Source of the DNA: Rhodospirillales bacterium
GTDB lineage: Bacteria; Pseudomonadota; Alphaproteobacteria; Rhodospirillales; WMHbin7
Assembly: GCA_016214125.1 (NCBI GenBank)
Contig: JACRPC010000030.1
Coordinates: forward strand, 1 to 64,000
Direction: 5' to 3'
Length of the DNA stretch: 64,000 bases
The notes under the pieces were generated by a model, which saw nothing but the letters and a program-made list of their open reading frames with translations, searched no databases and was not told the DNA's origin. A program made the translations under genes and the position numbers. Of the stretch, positions 9,400 to 17,903 are shown in pieces. Numbering within the stretch: the first letter of the stretch is position 1; each line of letters begins with the position of its first letter.

Positions 9400-9926
9400 C
9401 GCGGCTGGAGATCGCCCTGGGCGACATCACCAAGCTGGCGGTGGACGCCATCGTCAACGCCGCCAACGAATCGCTGTTGGGCGGCGGCGGGGTTGACGGC
9501 GCCATCCACCGCGCCGCCGGACCCGAGCTGCTGGCCGCCTGCCGCAAGCTGGGTGGCTGCCCGACCGGTGACGCCAAAGCGACGCCCGGTTTTAACTTGC
9601 CGGCGAAATGGGTGATTCACACCGTGGGGCCGGTCTGGCAAGGCGGCGGCCAGGGCGAGGAGGCGTTGCTCGCCTCGGCCTATCGCCGATCCTTGGAGGA
9701 GGCGGCGAAGCTGGGCGCCGCCTCGATCGCCTTTCCGGCCATCTCGACCGGGGTCTATCGCTTCCCGATCGCGCGGGCCGCCCACATTGCGGTGGCGACC
9801 GTGCGCGATGTTTGCGCCACCCATCCGACGATCGCGCGGGTGGTCTTCTGCTGCTTCGGCGCCGAAACGACCGCCGTCTATCGCAAGGCACTGGCGCAAT
9901 CCCTGCGGCCTTCGCTCAGCGATTGA
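9396..9926 (+). CDS. Macro-domain protein (O-acetyl-ADP-ribose deacetylase type)
   Basis: 176 residues forming a single macro domain. The ADP-ribose-binding motifs are visible: [20 protein letters not shown] at about 18-37 and [15 protein letters not shown] in the second half. Close relatives (MacroD/YmdB type) hydrolyse O-acetyl-ADP-ribose or remove mono-ADP-ribose from proteins. The ATG at 9396 overlaps the ald TGA (ATGA), so it is translationally coupled to an NAD-using enzyme. There is no DarT-like toxin beside it, so a DarG antitoxin role is not supported. Confidence 0.92.
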   Translation: MTRLEIALGDITKLAVDAIVNAANESLLGGGGVDGAIHRAAGPELLAACRKLGGCPTGDAKATPGFNLPAKWVIHTVGPVWQGGGQGEEALLASAYRRSLEEAAKLGAASIAFPAISTGVYRFPIARAAHIAVATVRDVCATHPTIARVVFCCFGAETTAVYRKALAQSLRPSLSD

Positions 9927-10227
9927 CCACCGCCAACACCGCTTGGGGGTCGTTGGCGATTACCGCGAAGAGCACCCGGGCCGGACCTTCGGGACTTCGC
10001 CGGCCCTGTTCCCAATTGCGCACCGTATCGAGACTGACGCCGAAATTGCGGACGAAATCCCTTTGGGTCATGCCCAGCTTGTGGCGCGCCGCGCGAACAT
10101 CGACCGTCGGCACCGCCACCCGATGGGTAACCGCGCGCCCCTTTCGCCCCTTGGCATAGGCCAGAGCCTCGGCGAGACCGGCCATGATCTTGTCGTGGGC
10201 TTTTTTGGAATGAATCAAACGATACAT
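9916..10227 (-). CDS. Solitary HTH antitoxin-like regulator (HigA-2/NadS type)
   Basis: 103 residues. The C-terminal half is a Xre/HTH_3 domain: [21 protein letters not shown] followed by the [20 protein letters not shown] recognition segment typical of HigA-2/NadS antitoxins. The ATG at 10227 has a GAGG six bases upstream; a TTG at 10242 is less likely. Its 3' end overlaps the macro gene by 11 bases on the opposite strand. No RelE/HigB-like toxin is encoded upstream (10228-10526), where the partner would be expected, so it looks like an orphan. Confidence 0.8.
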   Translation of the reverse strand: MYRLIHSKKAHDKIMAGLAEALAYAKGRKGRAVTHRVAVPTVDVRAARHKLGMTQRDFVRNFGVSLDTVRNWEQGRRSPEGPARVLFAVIANDPQAVLAVVNR

Positions 10228-10526
10228 CGGCAGCCTCAACAATAATCGTCGTTTTTGTTACGCCTGCGGATTATTCACCAAATACATGATAATTTGACTC
10301 GACTCAAACCACATCGTGTGGAATCGATTCCGATTGGATATTCGTAAAAAACGTTAACGCCCCAGTGTATCAGCACTGGGGCGTTTACGGGGTACGGGCC
10401 ACGTGTTCCCTGAGACCGGCGTGGACCGCAAGAAACCTCATCCCCGCGTATCGTGTATATTTCACGCTACCACGGGTCAGGATACTTGTCCAATACGGTT
10501 TCGTATTCGACGAACGGAGACTTGTG
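10228..10526. other. AT-richer intergenic stretch with palindromes
   Basis: About 300 bases without a gene between the HTH antitoxin and the 59-aa protein. Base composition is visibly lower in GC than the neighbours. It contains the perfect palindrome GGAATCGATTCC (10320-10331), a strong 12-bp hairpin (10356-10385), an imperfect hairpin around GTATCGTG...CACGCTAC (10449-10471), and AATACG-GTTT-CGTATT (10492-10507) just before the next RBS. No toxin-like ORF is present. Confidence 0.6.
10356..10385 (-). terminator. Strong hairpin with T-run on the minus strand
   Basis: AACGCCCCAGTG and CACTGGGGCGTT form a perfect 12-bp stem with a 6-base loop. Read on the minus strand, the stem is followed within four bases by six Ts, as in an intrinsic terminator; on the plus strand there is no T-run. 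No minus-strand gene lies upstream of it (10387-11520), so it would end either an unannotated RNA or nothing known. Confidence 0.55.
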
Positions 10527-10706
10527 ATGTCGAAGACAACCGAACCTAGCTATCGCATCCGAGCAAGCGATGTACCGATGATTAAAAAGCGCATTCGCTT
10601 AGGTGAGTATCTCAATCGAATCGCGGCGGATTACGACGTGAACCCGGGCCGTATTTCCGAGATCAAGAACGGCCAAAAGTTCGCGGATATCGAGGCTGCC
10701 GCTTAA
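10527..10706 (+). CDS. Small HTH-like protein, 59 aa
   Basis: 59 residues starting MSKTTEPSYRIRASDV, with CGGAGA 8 bases upstream of the ATG. The segment IRLGEYLNRIAADYDVNPGR looks like a helix-turn-helix; similar short proteins with a 'FGVNxGRIAEI' motif occur in many alphaproteobacteria. Function unknown. Codon use is less GC-rich than in neighbouring core genes (GTA, TTA, CGA and CCT codons are used), which together with the adjacent TA genes suggests acquired DNA. Short hairpins upstream could be operators. Confidence 0.6.
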   Translation: MSKTTEPSYRIRASDVPMIKKRIRLGEYLNRIAADYDVNPGRISEIKNGQKFADIEAAA

Positions 10707-10835
10707 CGGATGCCCTTGACTTGGCAGGGAGGAAAACCTCCCCGCCACTTATCAACCCTACCTTGACTTGCTCCCCGCATCGCCCACCTGTCCGATCACC
10801 TGGGCGGCGGCCGGGCGCAATGTGAAAATGGCGCT

Positions 10836-10854
10836 TGGTCCCAATATGGGACCA
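10836..10854. promoter_or_regulatory. Palindromic operator of higBA
   Basis: TGGTCCC-AATAT-GGGACCA is an inverted repeat with perfect 7-bp arms located 15 bases upstream of the higB GTG. Type II TA operons are normally autorepressed by the antitoxin bound at such a palindrome overlapping the promoter. A -10-like TGCTAG follows at 10855-10860. Confidence 0.65.
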
Positions 10855-10869
10855 TGCTAGGCTTTGGGG

Positions 10870-11172
10870 GTGCGGATCATCGCGCTCGGCACCTTGAAGG
10901 GGTTTCTCGATCGGCATCCGGCCTATGCCGATGCCCGCGAACCTTTGATGGCTTGGTATCGATTGGCCCGGCGGGCCGATTGGGCTTCGCCGGCCGAGAT
11001 CAAACGCGAGATCGCCAGCGCCAGCATTTTGCAAGACGGCCGTGTCGTCTTCAACATTGCCGGCAACAAGTATCGCCTGGTGGTGTGGATCAATTACCCC
11101 TACCGGGTGGTTTATATACGGTTCGTGGGAACGCACCGAGCTTACGATGCCATCGACGCCCAGACGATTTGA
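10870..11172 (+). CDS. higB: HigB-family mRNA interferase toxin
   Basis: 100 residues (GTG start chosen so that it begins VRIIALGTLKGF, matching HigB N-termini; a TTG six bases earlier is possible). It contains the family core ADWASPAEIK and GNKYRLVVWINYPYRVVYIR followed by FVGTHRAYD. HigB toxins cleave mRNA on the ribosome. It is followed after 9 bases by its antitoxin, the toxin-first order typical of HigBA. Confidence 0.9.
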   Translation: MRIIALGTLKGFLDRHPAYADAREPLMAWYRLARRADWASPAEIKREIASASILQDGRVVFNIAGNKYRLVVWINYPYRVVYIRFVGTHRAYDAIDAQTI

Positions 11173-11181
11173 GGTTGGCTT

Positions 11182-11547
11182 ATGACCATCACCCCCATTC
11201 GCAATCCGCGCGACTACCGGCGCACCTTGAAGGACATCGAGCGGCTGATGGGTGCAAGGCGCGGCACGGCCGAGGGCGATCGGCTGGATGTCCTGGTCAC
11301 CCTCGTCGAGGCCTGGGAGGCCGCCCATTATCCGATGGATCTGCCCGATGCGGTGGCGGCAATCCGCTTTCATATGGATCAGAAGGGTCTTAAGCCCCGC
11401 GATCTCATTCCCTATATCGGCAGCCGCAACCGGGTTTCCGAAATCCTCAACCGCAAGCGCCCGCTCACCTTGAAGATGGTCTGGCGCCTGCACACCGGCC
11501 TGGGCATTCCCGCCGATTCCCTGATCAGGGTCGGCCAGCCCGGCTAG
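11182..11547 (+). CDS. higA: HigA-family antitoxin (COG5499)
   Basis: 121 residues. N-terminal toxin-binding part contains GTAEGDRLDVLVTLVEAWE; the C-terminal part is an HTH domain with PYIGSRNRVSEILNRKRPLT, the hallmark of this HigA group. It neutralises HigB and probably represses the operon through the palindrome at 10836-10854. A GAGG lies in the gap after higB. The 3' end overlaps the convergent gene at 11525 by 23 bases. Confidence 0.9.
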   Translation: MTITPIRNPRDYRRTLKDIERLMGARRGTAEGDRLDVLVTLVEAWEAAHYPMDLPDAVAAIRFHMDQKGLKPRDLIPYIGSRNRVSEILNRKRPLTLKMVWRLHTGLGIPADSLIRVGQPG

Positions 11548-12757
11548 CCGAAACCCGCCAGATCACCTGGGCGGCGTCGTCGGCGATCAAGAGCCCGCCC
11601 TGCGAATCGAAGGCCAGGCCGACCGGGCGGCCCCAAACCTGGGGCCTTCCGCCTTGGCTTCCCAACAGGAATCCGGTGGCGAAGGCTTCGTAATGACCGA
11701 GCGGCTTGCCGTCCTTCATCGGCACCCGGACCACCATATAGCCTTCCGGCTGGCTGGAATTCCACGAGCCATGCAAAGCGACGAAGGCGTCGCCTTTCAT
11801 TTCGGGGGGAAAGGACTCGCTGCTGTTGAAGGCCAAGCCCAGCGGCGCCGAGTGCGAACGGAACAACAGATCGGGCACCAGGGCGCTGGCCACCCGGTCG
11901 GGACGGCGGTTGGCGAAATTGGGCTGCGGGTTGGCGCCGATATAGCTGTAGGGCCAACCATAGAATCCGCCCTCGACGAGGCGGGTGAAATAATCGGGCA
12001 CCAGCCCATCGCCCAGCCCGTCGCGCTCGTTGACCACCACGTACAGATCGGCGCTGCCGGGGCGAAAGGCGATGCCGACCGCGTTGCGCAGCCCCGAAGC
12101 GAAGACCCGTCCGCCCGAGCCGTCGATCTTGAATTCCATCACCGTGGCGCGCGGCGCCTCTTCCTCGGCGATGTTGGCCTGCGAACCCACCGCCACAAAA
12201 AAGCGGGTGCCGTCGGGATGGAAGGCCAGGTTGCGCGTCCAATGGCCGTAGCCCTCGCCCAAGGCGCCGGGCGGGGTGATCCGCTTGGGCTTTTCGGCGT
12301 TGCGGGTGCGACCCGGCCGCCAATCGAGCCGCCACACCGCCTCGGTGTCGGCGACATAAAGCGCATCGTTGTGGAAGGCCAGACCGTGCGGGCGCTCGAA
12401 CCCCTCGGCAAAGGTTTCGCGGACTTCCGCCACCCCGTCGCCATCGCCGTCGCGCAGCACGGTGATCCGCCCGGCGCCCGGCTCGGCCAGAAAGACGTCG
12501 CCATTGGGCGCCACCGCCAGCCAGCGCGCATGGCGAAGCCCCTGGGCGAACAGGGTGACGGTGAATCCCGCCGGCACCTGGGGCTTCATCTCGGCGGTGC
12601 GGTGGATGATCTGCGAGGAATTGGCGACGCTGGCGGTGGCGCCGGGGCGGGGCAGGTCGGTCGGCGCAAGCTGGAAGCGCTGGCCGGGCTTGGGCGGCTC
12701 GGCCGCCTGGGCGGTGGCGGCCAACAGCGCGAGCGCAAGGGCAAGCCCTGCCCTCAT
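11525..12757 (-). CDS. Sorbosone-dehydrogenase-like PQQ-type beta-propeller protein
   Basis: 410 residues with a cleavable signal peptide (MRAGLALALALLAATAQA). The body repeats blade motifs such as HARWLAVAPNGDVFLAEP, RPHGLAFHNDALYVAD and GLAFDSQGGLLIADD, as in the glucose/sorbosone dehydrogenase family of soluble periplasmic quinoproteins. Substrate and true PQQ dependence cannot be decided here. It starts one base after the grpE stop, so it may be co-transcribed with hrcA-grpE. Confidence 0.8.
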   Translation of the reverse strand: MRAGLALALALLAATAQAAEPPKPGQRFQLAPTDLPRPGATASVANSSQIIHRTAEMKPQVPAGFTVTLFAQGLRHARWLAVAPNGDVFLAEPGAGRITVLRDGDGDGVAEVRETFAEGFERPHGLAFHNDALYVADTEAVWRLDWRPGRTRNAEKPKRITPPGALGEGYGHWTRNLAFHPDGTRFFVAVGSQANIAEEEAPRATVMEFKIDGSGGRVFASGLRNAVGIAFRPGSADLYVVVNERDGLGDGLVPDYFTRLVEGGFYGWPYSYIGANPQPNFANRRPDRVASALVPDLLFRSHSAPLGLAFNSSESFPPEMKGDAFVALHGSWNSSQPEGYMVVRVPMKDGKPLGHYEAFATGFLLGSQGGRPQVWGRPVGLAFDSQGGLLIADDAAQVIWRVSASRAGRP

Positions 12758-12758
12758 C

Positions 12759-13358
12759 TCAGGCCACCGTATCGACGCCGCCCTCGGCGGGCGGGGCCTT
12801 GGGGCCGCCCTTGGAAACGCCGACCAGGGCGGGACGGATCAAGCGGTCGTTCAGCACGTAGCCGGCCTGCATCACCTGCACCACCTGGCCCGAGGGCCGG
12901 GTGGGGTCTTCGACCTCGAACATCGCCTGATGAAGATTGGGGTCGAAGCGCTGATCAAGCGCCGGCACCATCTTGACGCCGTATTTCTCGAAGGCGGCCG
13001 CCAGCGCCCGCTCGGTCATCTCGACGCCCTCATAGAAGCCCTTGACGCTTTCGGCGGCGCGCTGCTCGGCCGGCAGCGAGTCGAGCGCCCGGCGCAGATT
13101 GTCGCCGACGCCCAACAGATCGCGGGCAAAACCGACCAGAGCGAATTTCACCTTGTCTTCGGCTTCGCGCTCGATGCGCTTGGCGCGGTTGATCGCCTCG
13201 GCGGCGGCGCGCTTCAAGGAATCCATTTCGCCCGACAGGCGAACGATCTCGGCTTCGGCTAGGGCCAGGGGATCGGGCGGCGTCTCGGCCGCCGGCGGTT
13301 GGGCTTCGGCGGCGGGGGCAACGGTCTCGGCGGCGGGTTGGGCGCTCTCGTCGGTCAT
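12759..13358 (-). CDS. grpE: Nucleotide exchange factor GrpE
   Basis: 199 residues. An acidic alanine/proline-rich N-terminal tail precedes a long coiled-coil (about 45-90) with RAAAEAINRAKRIEREAEDK, then the beta-domain ending in RPSGQVVQVMQAGYVLNDRL, diagnostic of GrpE. It drives ADP release from DnaK. It lies 22 bases after hrcA. A -10-like TATAGT sits 6 bases before the ATG and an AAGGAG lies further upstream. Confidence 0.96.
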   Translation of the reverse strand: MTDESAQPAAETVAPAAEAQPPAAETPPDPLALAEAEIVRLSGEMDSLKRAAAEAINRAKRIEREAEDKVKFALVGFARDLLGVGDNLRRALDSLPAEQRAAESVKGFYEGVEMTERALAAAFEKYGVKMVPALDQRFDPNLHQAMFEVEDPTRPSGQVVQVMQAGYVLNDRLIRPALVGVSKGGPKAPPAEGGVDTVA

Positions 13359-13364
13359 CGCAAC

Positions 13365-13370
13365 ACTATA
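13365..13370 (-). promoter_or_regulatory. -10 box directly upstream of grpE
   Basis: On the minus strand TATAGT ends 6 bases before the grpE ATG, inside the 22-bp hrcA-grpE gap. This is the same geometry as at glnD and would give a leaderless or nearly leaderless grpE message independent of hrcA. The -35 region is poor. Confidence 0.3.
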
Positions 13371-13380
13371 CTCCTTTGTC

Positions 13381-14436
13381 TCATCCGATCATCCGCCCGA
13401 TCACCTTGGCCGTATAGTCGACCAGGGGGATGATGCGGGCATAATTGAGCCTTGTGGGGCCGATGACGCCGATGGCGCCCACGATCTGCTCGCGGCTGTT
13501 CTGGTAGGGCGCCACGATCATCGAGCAGCCGGCCAGGTTGAACAGCTCGTTCTGGGCGCCGATGAAGATCTGCACGCCCGGCGCCTGGTTGGCGCGATCA
13601 AGCAGGCGCACCAACTGTTCCTTGGTCTCCAGGGCCTCGAAGAGGGCGCGGATGCGCTCGAGATCGGCCAGGGCGGTGACGTCTTCCAGAAGACGCGCCT
13701 GACCGCGCACGATGAGCGAGCCGCCCTTGTCGCGTTCGCCCGCCCAGACGGCCAGCCCGGCTTCGACCACCTTCTGGGTCAATTGATCGAGCTGGCTGCG
13801 GTGATCGGCCAGTTCGCTGCGGATCTCGGTCAGGGCTTCGTCGAAGGTGCTGCCGGCAAGCTTGGTCGAAAGGTAATTGCCGGCCTCGACCAGCGCCGAG
13901 ACCGGCAGGCCCAGCGGCACGTCGATGATCCGGTTCTCGACCAGCCCGTGCTCGTTGATCATCACCACCAGGGCGCGGCCGGCCGCCAGCGGCACGAATT
14001 CCAGATGTTTGAAGCCCGATTCGGTCTTCGGCGCCACCACCAGGCTGATGCAGCGCGACAGGCCGGAGAGCAGGGTGATCGCCTCGTCCAGCGTCTTCTC
14101 GACGCTCTTGCCTTGGGCGGCGCAACGGGCGTCGATGTTCTGGCGCTCCTCGGGCGCCAGGCGGCCCACTTCGAGAAGGCCGCTCACGAACAGCCTTAGC
14201 CCGGTTTCGGTGGGCAGCCGCCCGGCCGAGGTGTGCGGGGCATAGAGAAGGCCCAGATCCTCGAGATCGGCCATGACGTTGCGGATGGTGGCGGGCGAGA
14301 GCGGCCGGGCCAGCTTCTTGGAAAGCGCCCGCGAGCCCACCGGCTCGCCGGTCGCCACATAGGCGTCGACGATCTGGCGGAAGATTTCCCGCGAGCGTTC
14401 GTTCAGTTCGGCGATGGCGGTGTCGCGCCTTTGCAT
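13381..14436 (-). CDS. hrcA: Heat-inducible transcription repressor HrcA
   Basis: 351 residues from the ATG at 14436; the open frame extends 20 codons further, but the family begins near [20 protein letters not shown]. An N-terminal winged-helix domain ([11 protein letters not shown]...[16 protein letters not shown]) is followed by the inserted GAF-like dimerisation region. It represses chaperone genes through CIRCE operators; I saw no CIRCE element around hrcA or grpE here. It is divergent from rph and followed by grpE. Confidence 0.96.
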   Translation of the reverse strand: MQRRDTAIAELNERSREIFRQIVDAYVATGEPVGSRALSKKLARPLSPATIRNVMADLEDLGLLYAPHTSAGRLPTETGLRLFVSGLLEVGRLAPEERQNIDARCAAQGKSVEKTLDEAITLLSGLSRCISLVVAPKTESGFKHLEFVPLAAGRALVVMINEHGLVENRIIDVPLGLPVSALVEAGNYLSTKLAGSTFDEALTEIRSELADHRSQLDQLTQKVVEAGLAVWAGERDKGGSLIVRGQARLLEDVTALADLERIRALFEALETKEQLVRLLDRANQAPGVQIFIGAQNELFNLAGCSMIVAPYQNSREQIVGAIGVIGPTRLNYARIIPLVDYTAKVIGRMIG

Positions 14437-14572
14437 GGGCCGGCTTCGGTCTTTCAAGCTTGGATCGGGTTGGGAATGTAGTGACAAGCCCCCCAAGCGT
14501 CAACGCGAGCGCTGGACGCGCCGGCCATTGCTGGCTAGGTTGGCGGCCGTTTCCAAGGACAAGGACCCCGAC

Positions 14573-15292
14573 ATGAGAGCCAATGGCCGCGGCCCAGACC
14601 GCCTGCGCCCGATCAGCCTGGAGCCCGGCTTCAGCAAATACGCCGAAGGCTCCTGCCTGGCCCGCTTCGGCGACACCCATGTGCTTTGCACCGCCTCGGT
14701 CGAGGAGCGGGTGCCGCCTTTCCTGCGCAATTCCGGCAAGGGTTGGGTGACCGCCGAATACGGCATGCTGCCGCGCGCCACCCATGAGCGCACCGACCGC
14801 GAAGCCGCCAAGGGCCGCCAGACCGGGCGCAGCCAGGAAATCCAGCGCCTGATTGGGCGATCCTTGCGCGCCGTGACCGATCTGGCCCTGATGGGCGAGC
14901 GCCAGATCAAGGTCGATTGCGACGTCTTGCAGGCCGATGGCGGCACCCGCACCGCCTCGATCACCGGGGCTTGCGTGGCGCTGCATCTGGCCCTCGGGCG
15001 GATGCTGACCCTGGGGATGGTGAAATCCCACCCGATGACCGATCTGGTGGCGGCCATCTCGTGCGGCCTGGTCGACGGCACGGCCCGGCTCGACCTTGAT
15101 TACGCCGAGGATTCCCAGGCTCAGGCCGATGCCAATTTCGTGCTCACCGGCGCCGGTCGGATCGTCGAGATCCAGGCCACGGCCGAGAAATTCGCCTTCG
15201 GCCATGACGAATTCCTGAAGCTGATCGCCTTGGCCGAAACGGGGGTGGCCGAACTGATCGGCATGCAGAAACAGACCCTGGGCCTGAAATGA
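14573..15292 (+). CDS. rph: Ribonuclease PH
   Basis: 239 residues starting [17 protein letters not shown], the usual RNase PH N-terminus, with AAGGACAAGGA 7-17 bases upstream as RBS. It contains [20 protein letters not shown] and [16 protein letters not shown] (phosphate/RNA-binding core). It trims the 3' ends of tRNA precursors by phosphorolysis. Its TGA overlaps the rdgB ATG. Confidence 0.97.
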   Translation: MRANGRGPDRLRPISLEPGFSKYAEGSCLARFGDTHVLCTASVEERVPPFLRNSGKGWVTAEYGMLPRATHERTDREAAKGRQTGRSQEIQRLIGRSLRAVTDLALMGERQIKVDCDVLQADGGTRTASITGACVALHLALGRMLTLGMVKSHPMTDLVAAISCGLVDGTARLDLDYAEDSQAQADANFVLTGAGRIVEIQATAEKFAFGHDEFLKLIALAETGVAELIGMQKQTLGLK

Positions 15293-15897
15293 GGCCTTGG
15301 GCGGGCGGAAGGCTGGTGATCGCCAGCCATAATCCGGGCAAGGTCACCGAGATCGCCGATCTTCTGCGCCCCTTCGCCGTCGAGGTGGTGGGGGCGGCGG
15401 CGCTGGGCCTGCCCGAGCCCGAAGAGACCGGAACCAGCTTTGCCGCCAACGCCCGCCTGAAGGCCGAAGCTGCCGCCAAGGCCTCCGGCCTGCCCTCCCT
15501 CTCCGACGATTCCGGCCTGGTGGTGCCGGCCCTGGGCGGCGCCCCCGGCATCCATTCGGCCCGCTACGCCAAGGAGGTCGGCGGTTTTGGTCCGGCCATG
15601 GAACGATTGCATAGGGAGCTGGCCGCCAAACAAAATAACAACGACCGAAATGCGTATTTTGTTTGCGCTTTGGCGATGGCTTGGCCCGAAGGCAGGACCC
15701 TGGACTTCGAGGGCCGGGTCGATGGGGTCCTGGTCTGGCCGCCCCGGGGCGAAAACGGTTTCGGCTACGACCCGATCTTCCAGGCCCATGGCCAAAGCCA
15801 GACCTTCGGCGAAATGGAGCCTCAAGCCAAGCACGCCATCAGTCATCGAGCCCGCGCCTTCACCAAGCTGGTCGAAGAGGTCTTCGCCAAGCCATGA
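15289..15897 (+). CDS. rdgB: XTP/dITP pyrophosphatase (RdgB/HAM1)
   Basis: 202 residues. N-terminal [13 protein letters not shown] and central [15 protein letters not shown] are the substrate- and metal-binding signatures of the HAM1 family, and [11 protein letters not shown] follows near the C-terminus. It removes non-canonical purine triphosphates. ATGA overlaps at both ends (with rph and hemW) mark a tightly coupled three-gene operon. Confidence 0.97.
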   Translation: MRPWAGGRLVIASHNPGKVTEIADLLRPFAVEVVGAAALGLPEPEETGTSFAANARLKAEAAAKASGLPSLSDDSGLVVPALGGAPGIHSARYAKEVGGFGPAMERLHRELAAKQNNNDRNAYFVCALAMAWPEGRTLDFEGRVDGVLVWPPRGENGFGYDPIFQAHGQSQTFGEMEPQAKHAISHRARAFTKLVEEVFAKP

Positions 15898-17057
15898 GCC
15901 AGGAGGCGATCGCCGTCTATATCCATTGGCCCTATTGCCGGTCGAAATGCCCCTATTGCGACTTCAACAGCCAGCCAATAGATAACGGAATCGGCGAAGA
16001 AATTTGGCTAAAGGCGCTGCTCGCCGAACTTGATCGTTCTCTAATCGAAACAGACCCCGCCCCCATCGCCACAGTCTTTTTTGGCGGCGGCACGCCCTCG
16101 CTGATGGGCGCCAAGAGTGTCGGCACCATCCTGGATCGCTTGGCCAAGGCCCGGCCGATCGCCCATGATCTCGAGGTGACGCTCGAGGCCAACCCCACCG
16201 CCAGCGAGAAAAGGCGCTTCCAGGGATTTCGTTCCGCTGGCGTCACAAGATTATCGCTGGGAATTCAATCGCTTGACGATCAGGCGTTGAAATTCTTGGG
16301 CCGGCGCCATTCGGCCAAGGCTGCGCTGGAGGCGCTCGATCGTGCCCGCACCCTTTTCGAGCGCGTTTCCGCCGATTTCATCTATGCCCTTCCGAATCAA
16401 TCGCCCGCCGCCTGGGAGGGCCAGCTTGAGCGGATCGCCCTCCTTGGCCTTGATCATCTCTCGCTCTACCAGCTTTCCCTTGAACCGGGCACGCCATTAT
16501 TTTCCGATATGGAACAAAGCCGCTTCCAACCGCTCGATGCCGATTTGGCGGCCGGTCTTTACGAGATCACCCAACAGGTGCTGGAGGCGGCCGGTTTGCC
16601 GGCCTATGAGATTTCCAACCATGCAAGGCCGGGTTTCGAATGCCGGCACAATCTCAATGTCTGGCAAGGGGCGGCCTATATCGGGCTGGGGCCGGGGGCG
16701 CATGGGCGGGAATACCGGCAAGGTCGGCTTTATGCCAGCGAGCGAATCGCCCACCCGGCCCTTTGGCGCGAGGAGGTGGTTCGCCACGGCCAGGGCACCT
16801 CCCACACCGAACCGGTGTTACCGGGCGAGCGGGCCCAGGAACTGATCCTGATGGGCCTGCGTCTGACCGGGGGTATCGACCGCGCGCTCTTTGCCCGGCG
16901 ATCGGGCTTCGCCCTTGAGGAGGTCTTCGATGCCCAGGCCCTGGTCCGGCTGGAGGCCGACGGATTCTTGGAAGCGGACGCCCGATCGGTCCGCGCCACG
17001 CCCAAGGGCCGGTTGGTCCTCAACGCGCTGCTCGCCGCATTGTTGGCGGGGCGATGA
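15894..17057 (+). CDS. hemW: Radical SAM heme chaperone HemW
   Basis: 387 residues. The radical SAM cluster site is C15-x3-C19-x2-C22 ([16 protein letters not shown]), followed by the SAM-binding [10 protein letters not shown]. The HemN-like C-terminal domain is present. The CxxxCxxCDFN form and the absence of the longer HemN N-terminus favour HemW (heme binding/insertion) over true coproporphyrinogen dehydrogenase. Its ATG overlaps the rdgB stop. Confidence 0.93.
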   Translation: MSQEAIAVYIHWPYCRSKCPYCDFNSQPIDNGIGEEIWLKALLAELDRSLIETDPAPIATVFFGGGTPSLMGAKSVGTILDRLAKARPIAHDLEVTLEANPTASEKRRFQGFRSAGVTRLSLGIQSLDDQALKFLGRRHSAKAALEALDRARTLFERVSADFIYALPNQSPAAWEGQLERIALLGLDHLSLYQLSLEPGTPLFSDMEQSRFQPLDADLAAGLYEITQQVLEAAGLPAYEISNHARPGFECRHNLNVWQGAAYIGLGPGAHGREYRQGRLYASERIAHPALWREEVVRHGQGTSHTEPVLPGERAQELILMGLRLTGGIDRALFARRSGFALEEVFDAQALVRLEADGFLEADARSVRATPKGRLVLNALLAALLAGR

Positions 17058-17096
17058 AGGTGTTATAAGAGCCAAAATCAAATCCCGAGGAAACGC

Positions 17097-17903
17097 GTGC
17101 CCTTCGTCCAACTTGTGGTTCTGGCCCTAGTGCAGGGCATGGCCGAGTTCCTGCCCATCAGCTCCTCGGGCCATCTGATCCTGGTGCCGGTGCTGACCGG
17201 CTGGCCCGACCAGGGCCTGATCCTCGACGTCGCCATGCATGTCGGCACGCTGGTGGCGGTCTGCCTGTATTTCTGGCGCGATCTGTGGCGGATTCTTCTC
17301 GATCTGCCCAGCCTGATCCAGGGCCGCCCGAAGCCGGGCGCCAAACTGGCGCTTTATCTGGTCGTGGCCACCATTCCCGCGGTGATCGCCGGGCTCGCCA
17401 TGCGCCATTATGTCGGCGACGCCATCCGCAATCCGGCCCTGGTCGGTTGGGCGATGGTCGGCTTTGCCGTCGTGCTTTATGTCATCGACCGTTTCGGCCT
17501 CACCATCTGGCGGCTCGAACACATCACGCTGGGCCAGGCCCTGTTCATCGGCGTCATGCAGTGTCTGGCCTTCATTCCCGGCACCAGCCGTTCGGGCGTC
17601 ACCATGGTCGCCGGGCGCCTGCTGGGCTATGAGCGGGCCGAGGCGGCGCGCTTTTCCATGCTGCTGTCGATTCCGGCCATTGTCGCCGCCGGCGGCAAGG
17701 AGGGCTGGGAGCTTTATCAGACCGGCGATGCCGGCCTGATGTCGGACGCGCTGATCGGCATGGGCCTTTCGGCCTTCTTCGGCCTCATCGCCATCGCCTT
17801 TCTGATGTATTGGCTGAAGCGCGCCACCTTCACCCCCTTCGTCATCTATCGCTTGGTGGTGGGCGGCGCAGTCTTGGTCTATGTCTACCGGTACATGGGC
17901 TGA
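17097..17903 (+). CDS. uppP: Undecaprenyl-diphosphate phosphatase UppP (BacA)
   Basis: 268 residues, multi-spanning membrane protein. The two catalytic regions are clear: GMAEFLPISSSGHL (E17, H27) and PGTSRSGVTM. It recycles the lipid carrier for cell-wall synthesis and gives bacitracin tolerance. Start is GTG at 17097 with CGAGG 7 bases upstream. The last 19 bases overlap the convergent Bax-like gene. Confidence 0.96.
   Translation: MPFVQLVVLALVQGMAEFLPISSSGHLILVPVLTGWPDQGLILDVAMHVGTLVAVCLYFWRDLWRILLDLPSLIQGRPKPGAKLALYLVVATIPAVIAGLAMRHYVGDAIRNPALVGWAMVGFAVVLYVIDRFGLTIWRLEHITLGQALFIGVMQCLAFIPGTSRSGVTMVAGRLLGYERAEAARFSMLLSIPAIVAAGGKEGWELYQTGDAGLMSDALIGMGLSAFFGLIAIAFLMYWLKRATFTPFVIYRLVVGGAVLVYVYRYMG

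Noticed and set aside
9396-9926. Macro domain as a DarG-type antitoxin
   Set aside because: No DarT-like toxin is adjacent; the gene is coupled to ald and resembles free-standing MacroD/YmdB proteins.
14437-14572. Expected CIRCE operator upstream of hrcA
   Set aside because: No TTAGCACTC-N9-GAGTGCTAA or close variant was found; HrcA's targets must be elsewhere.
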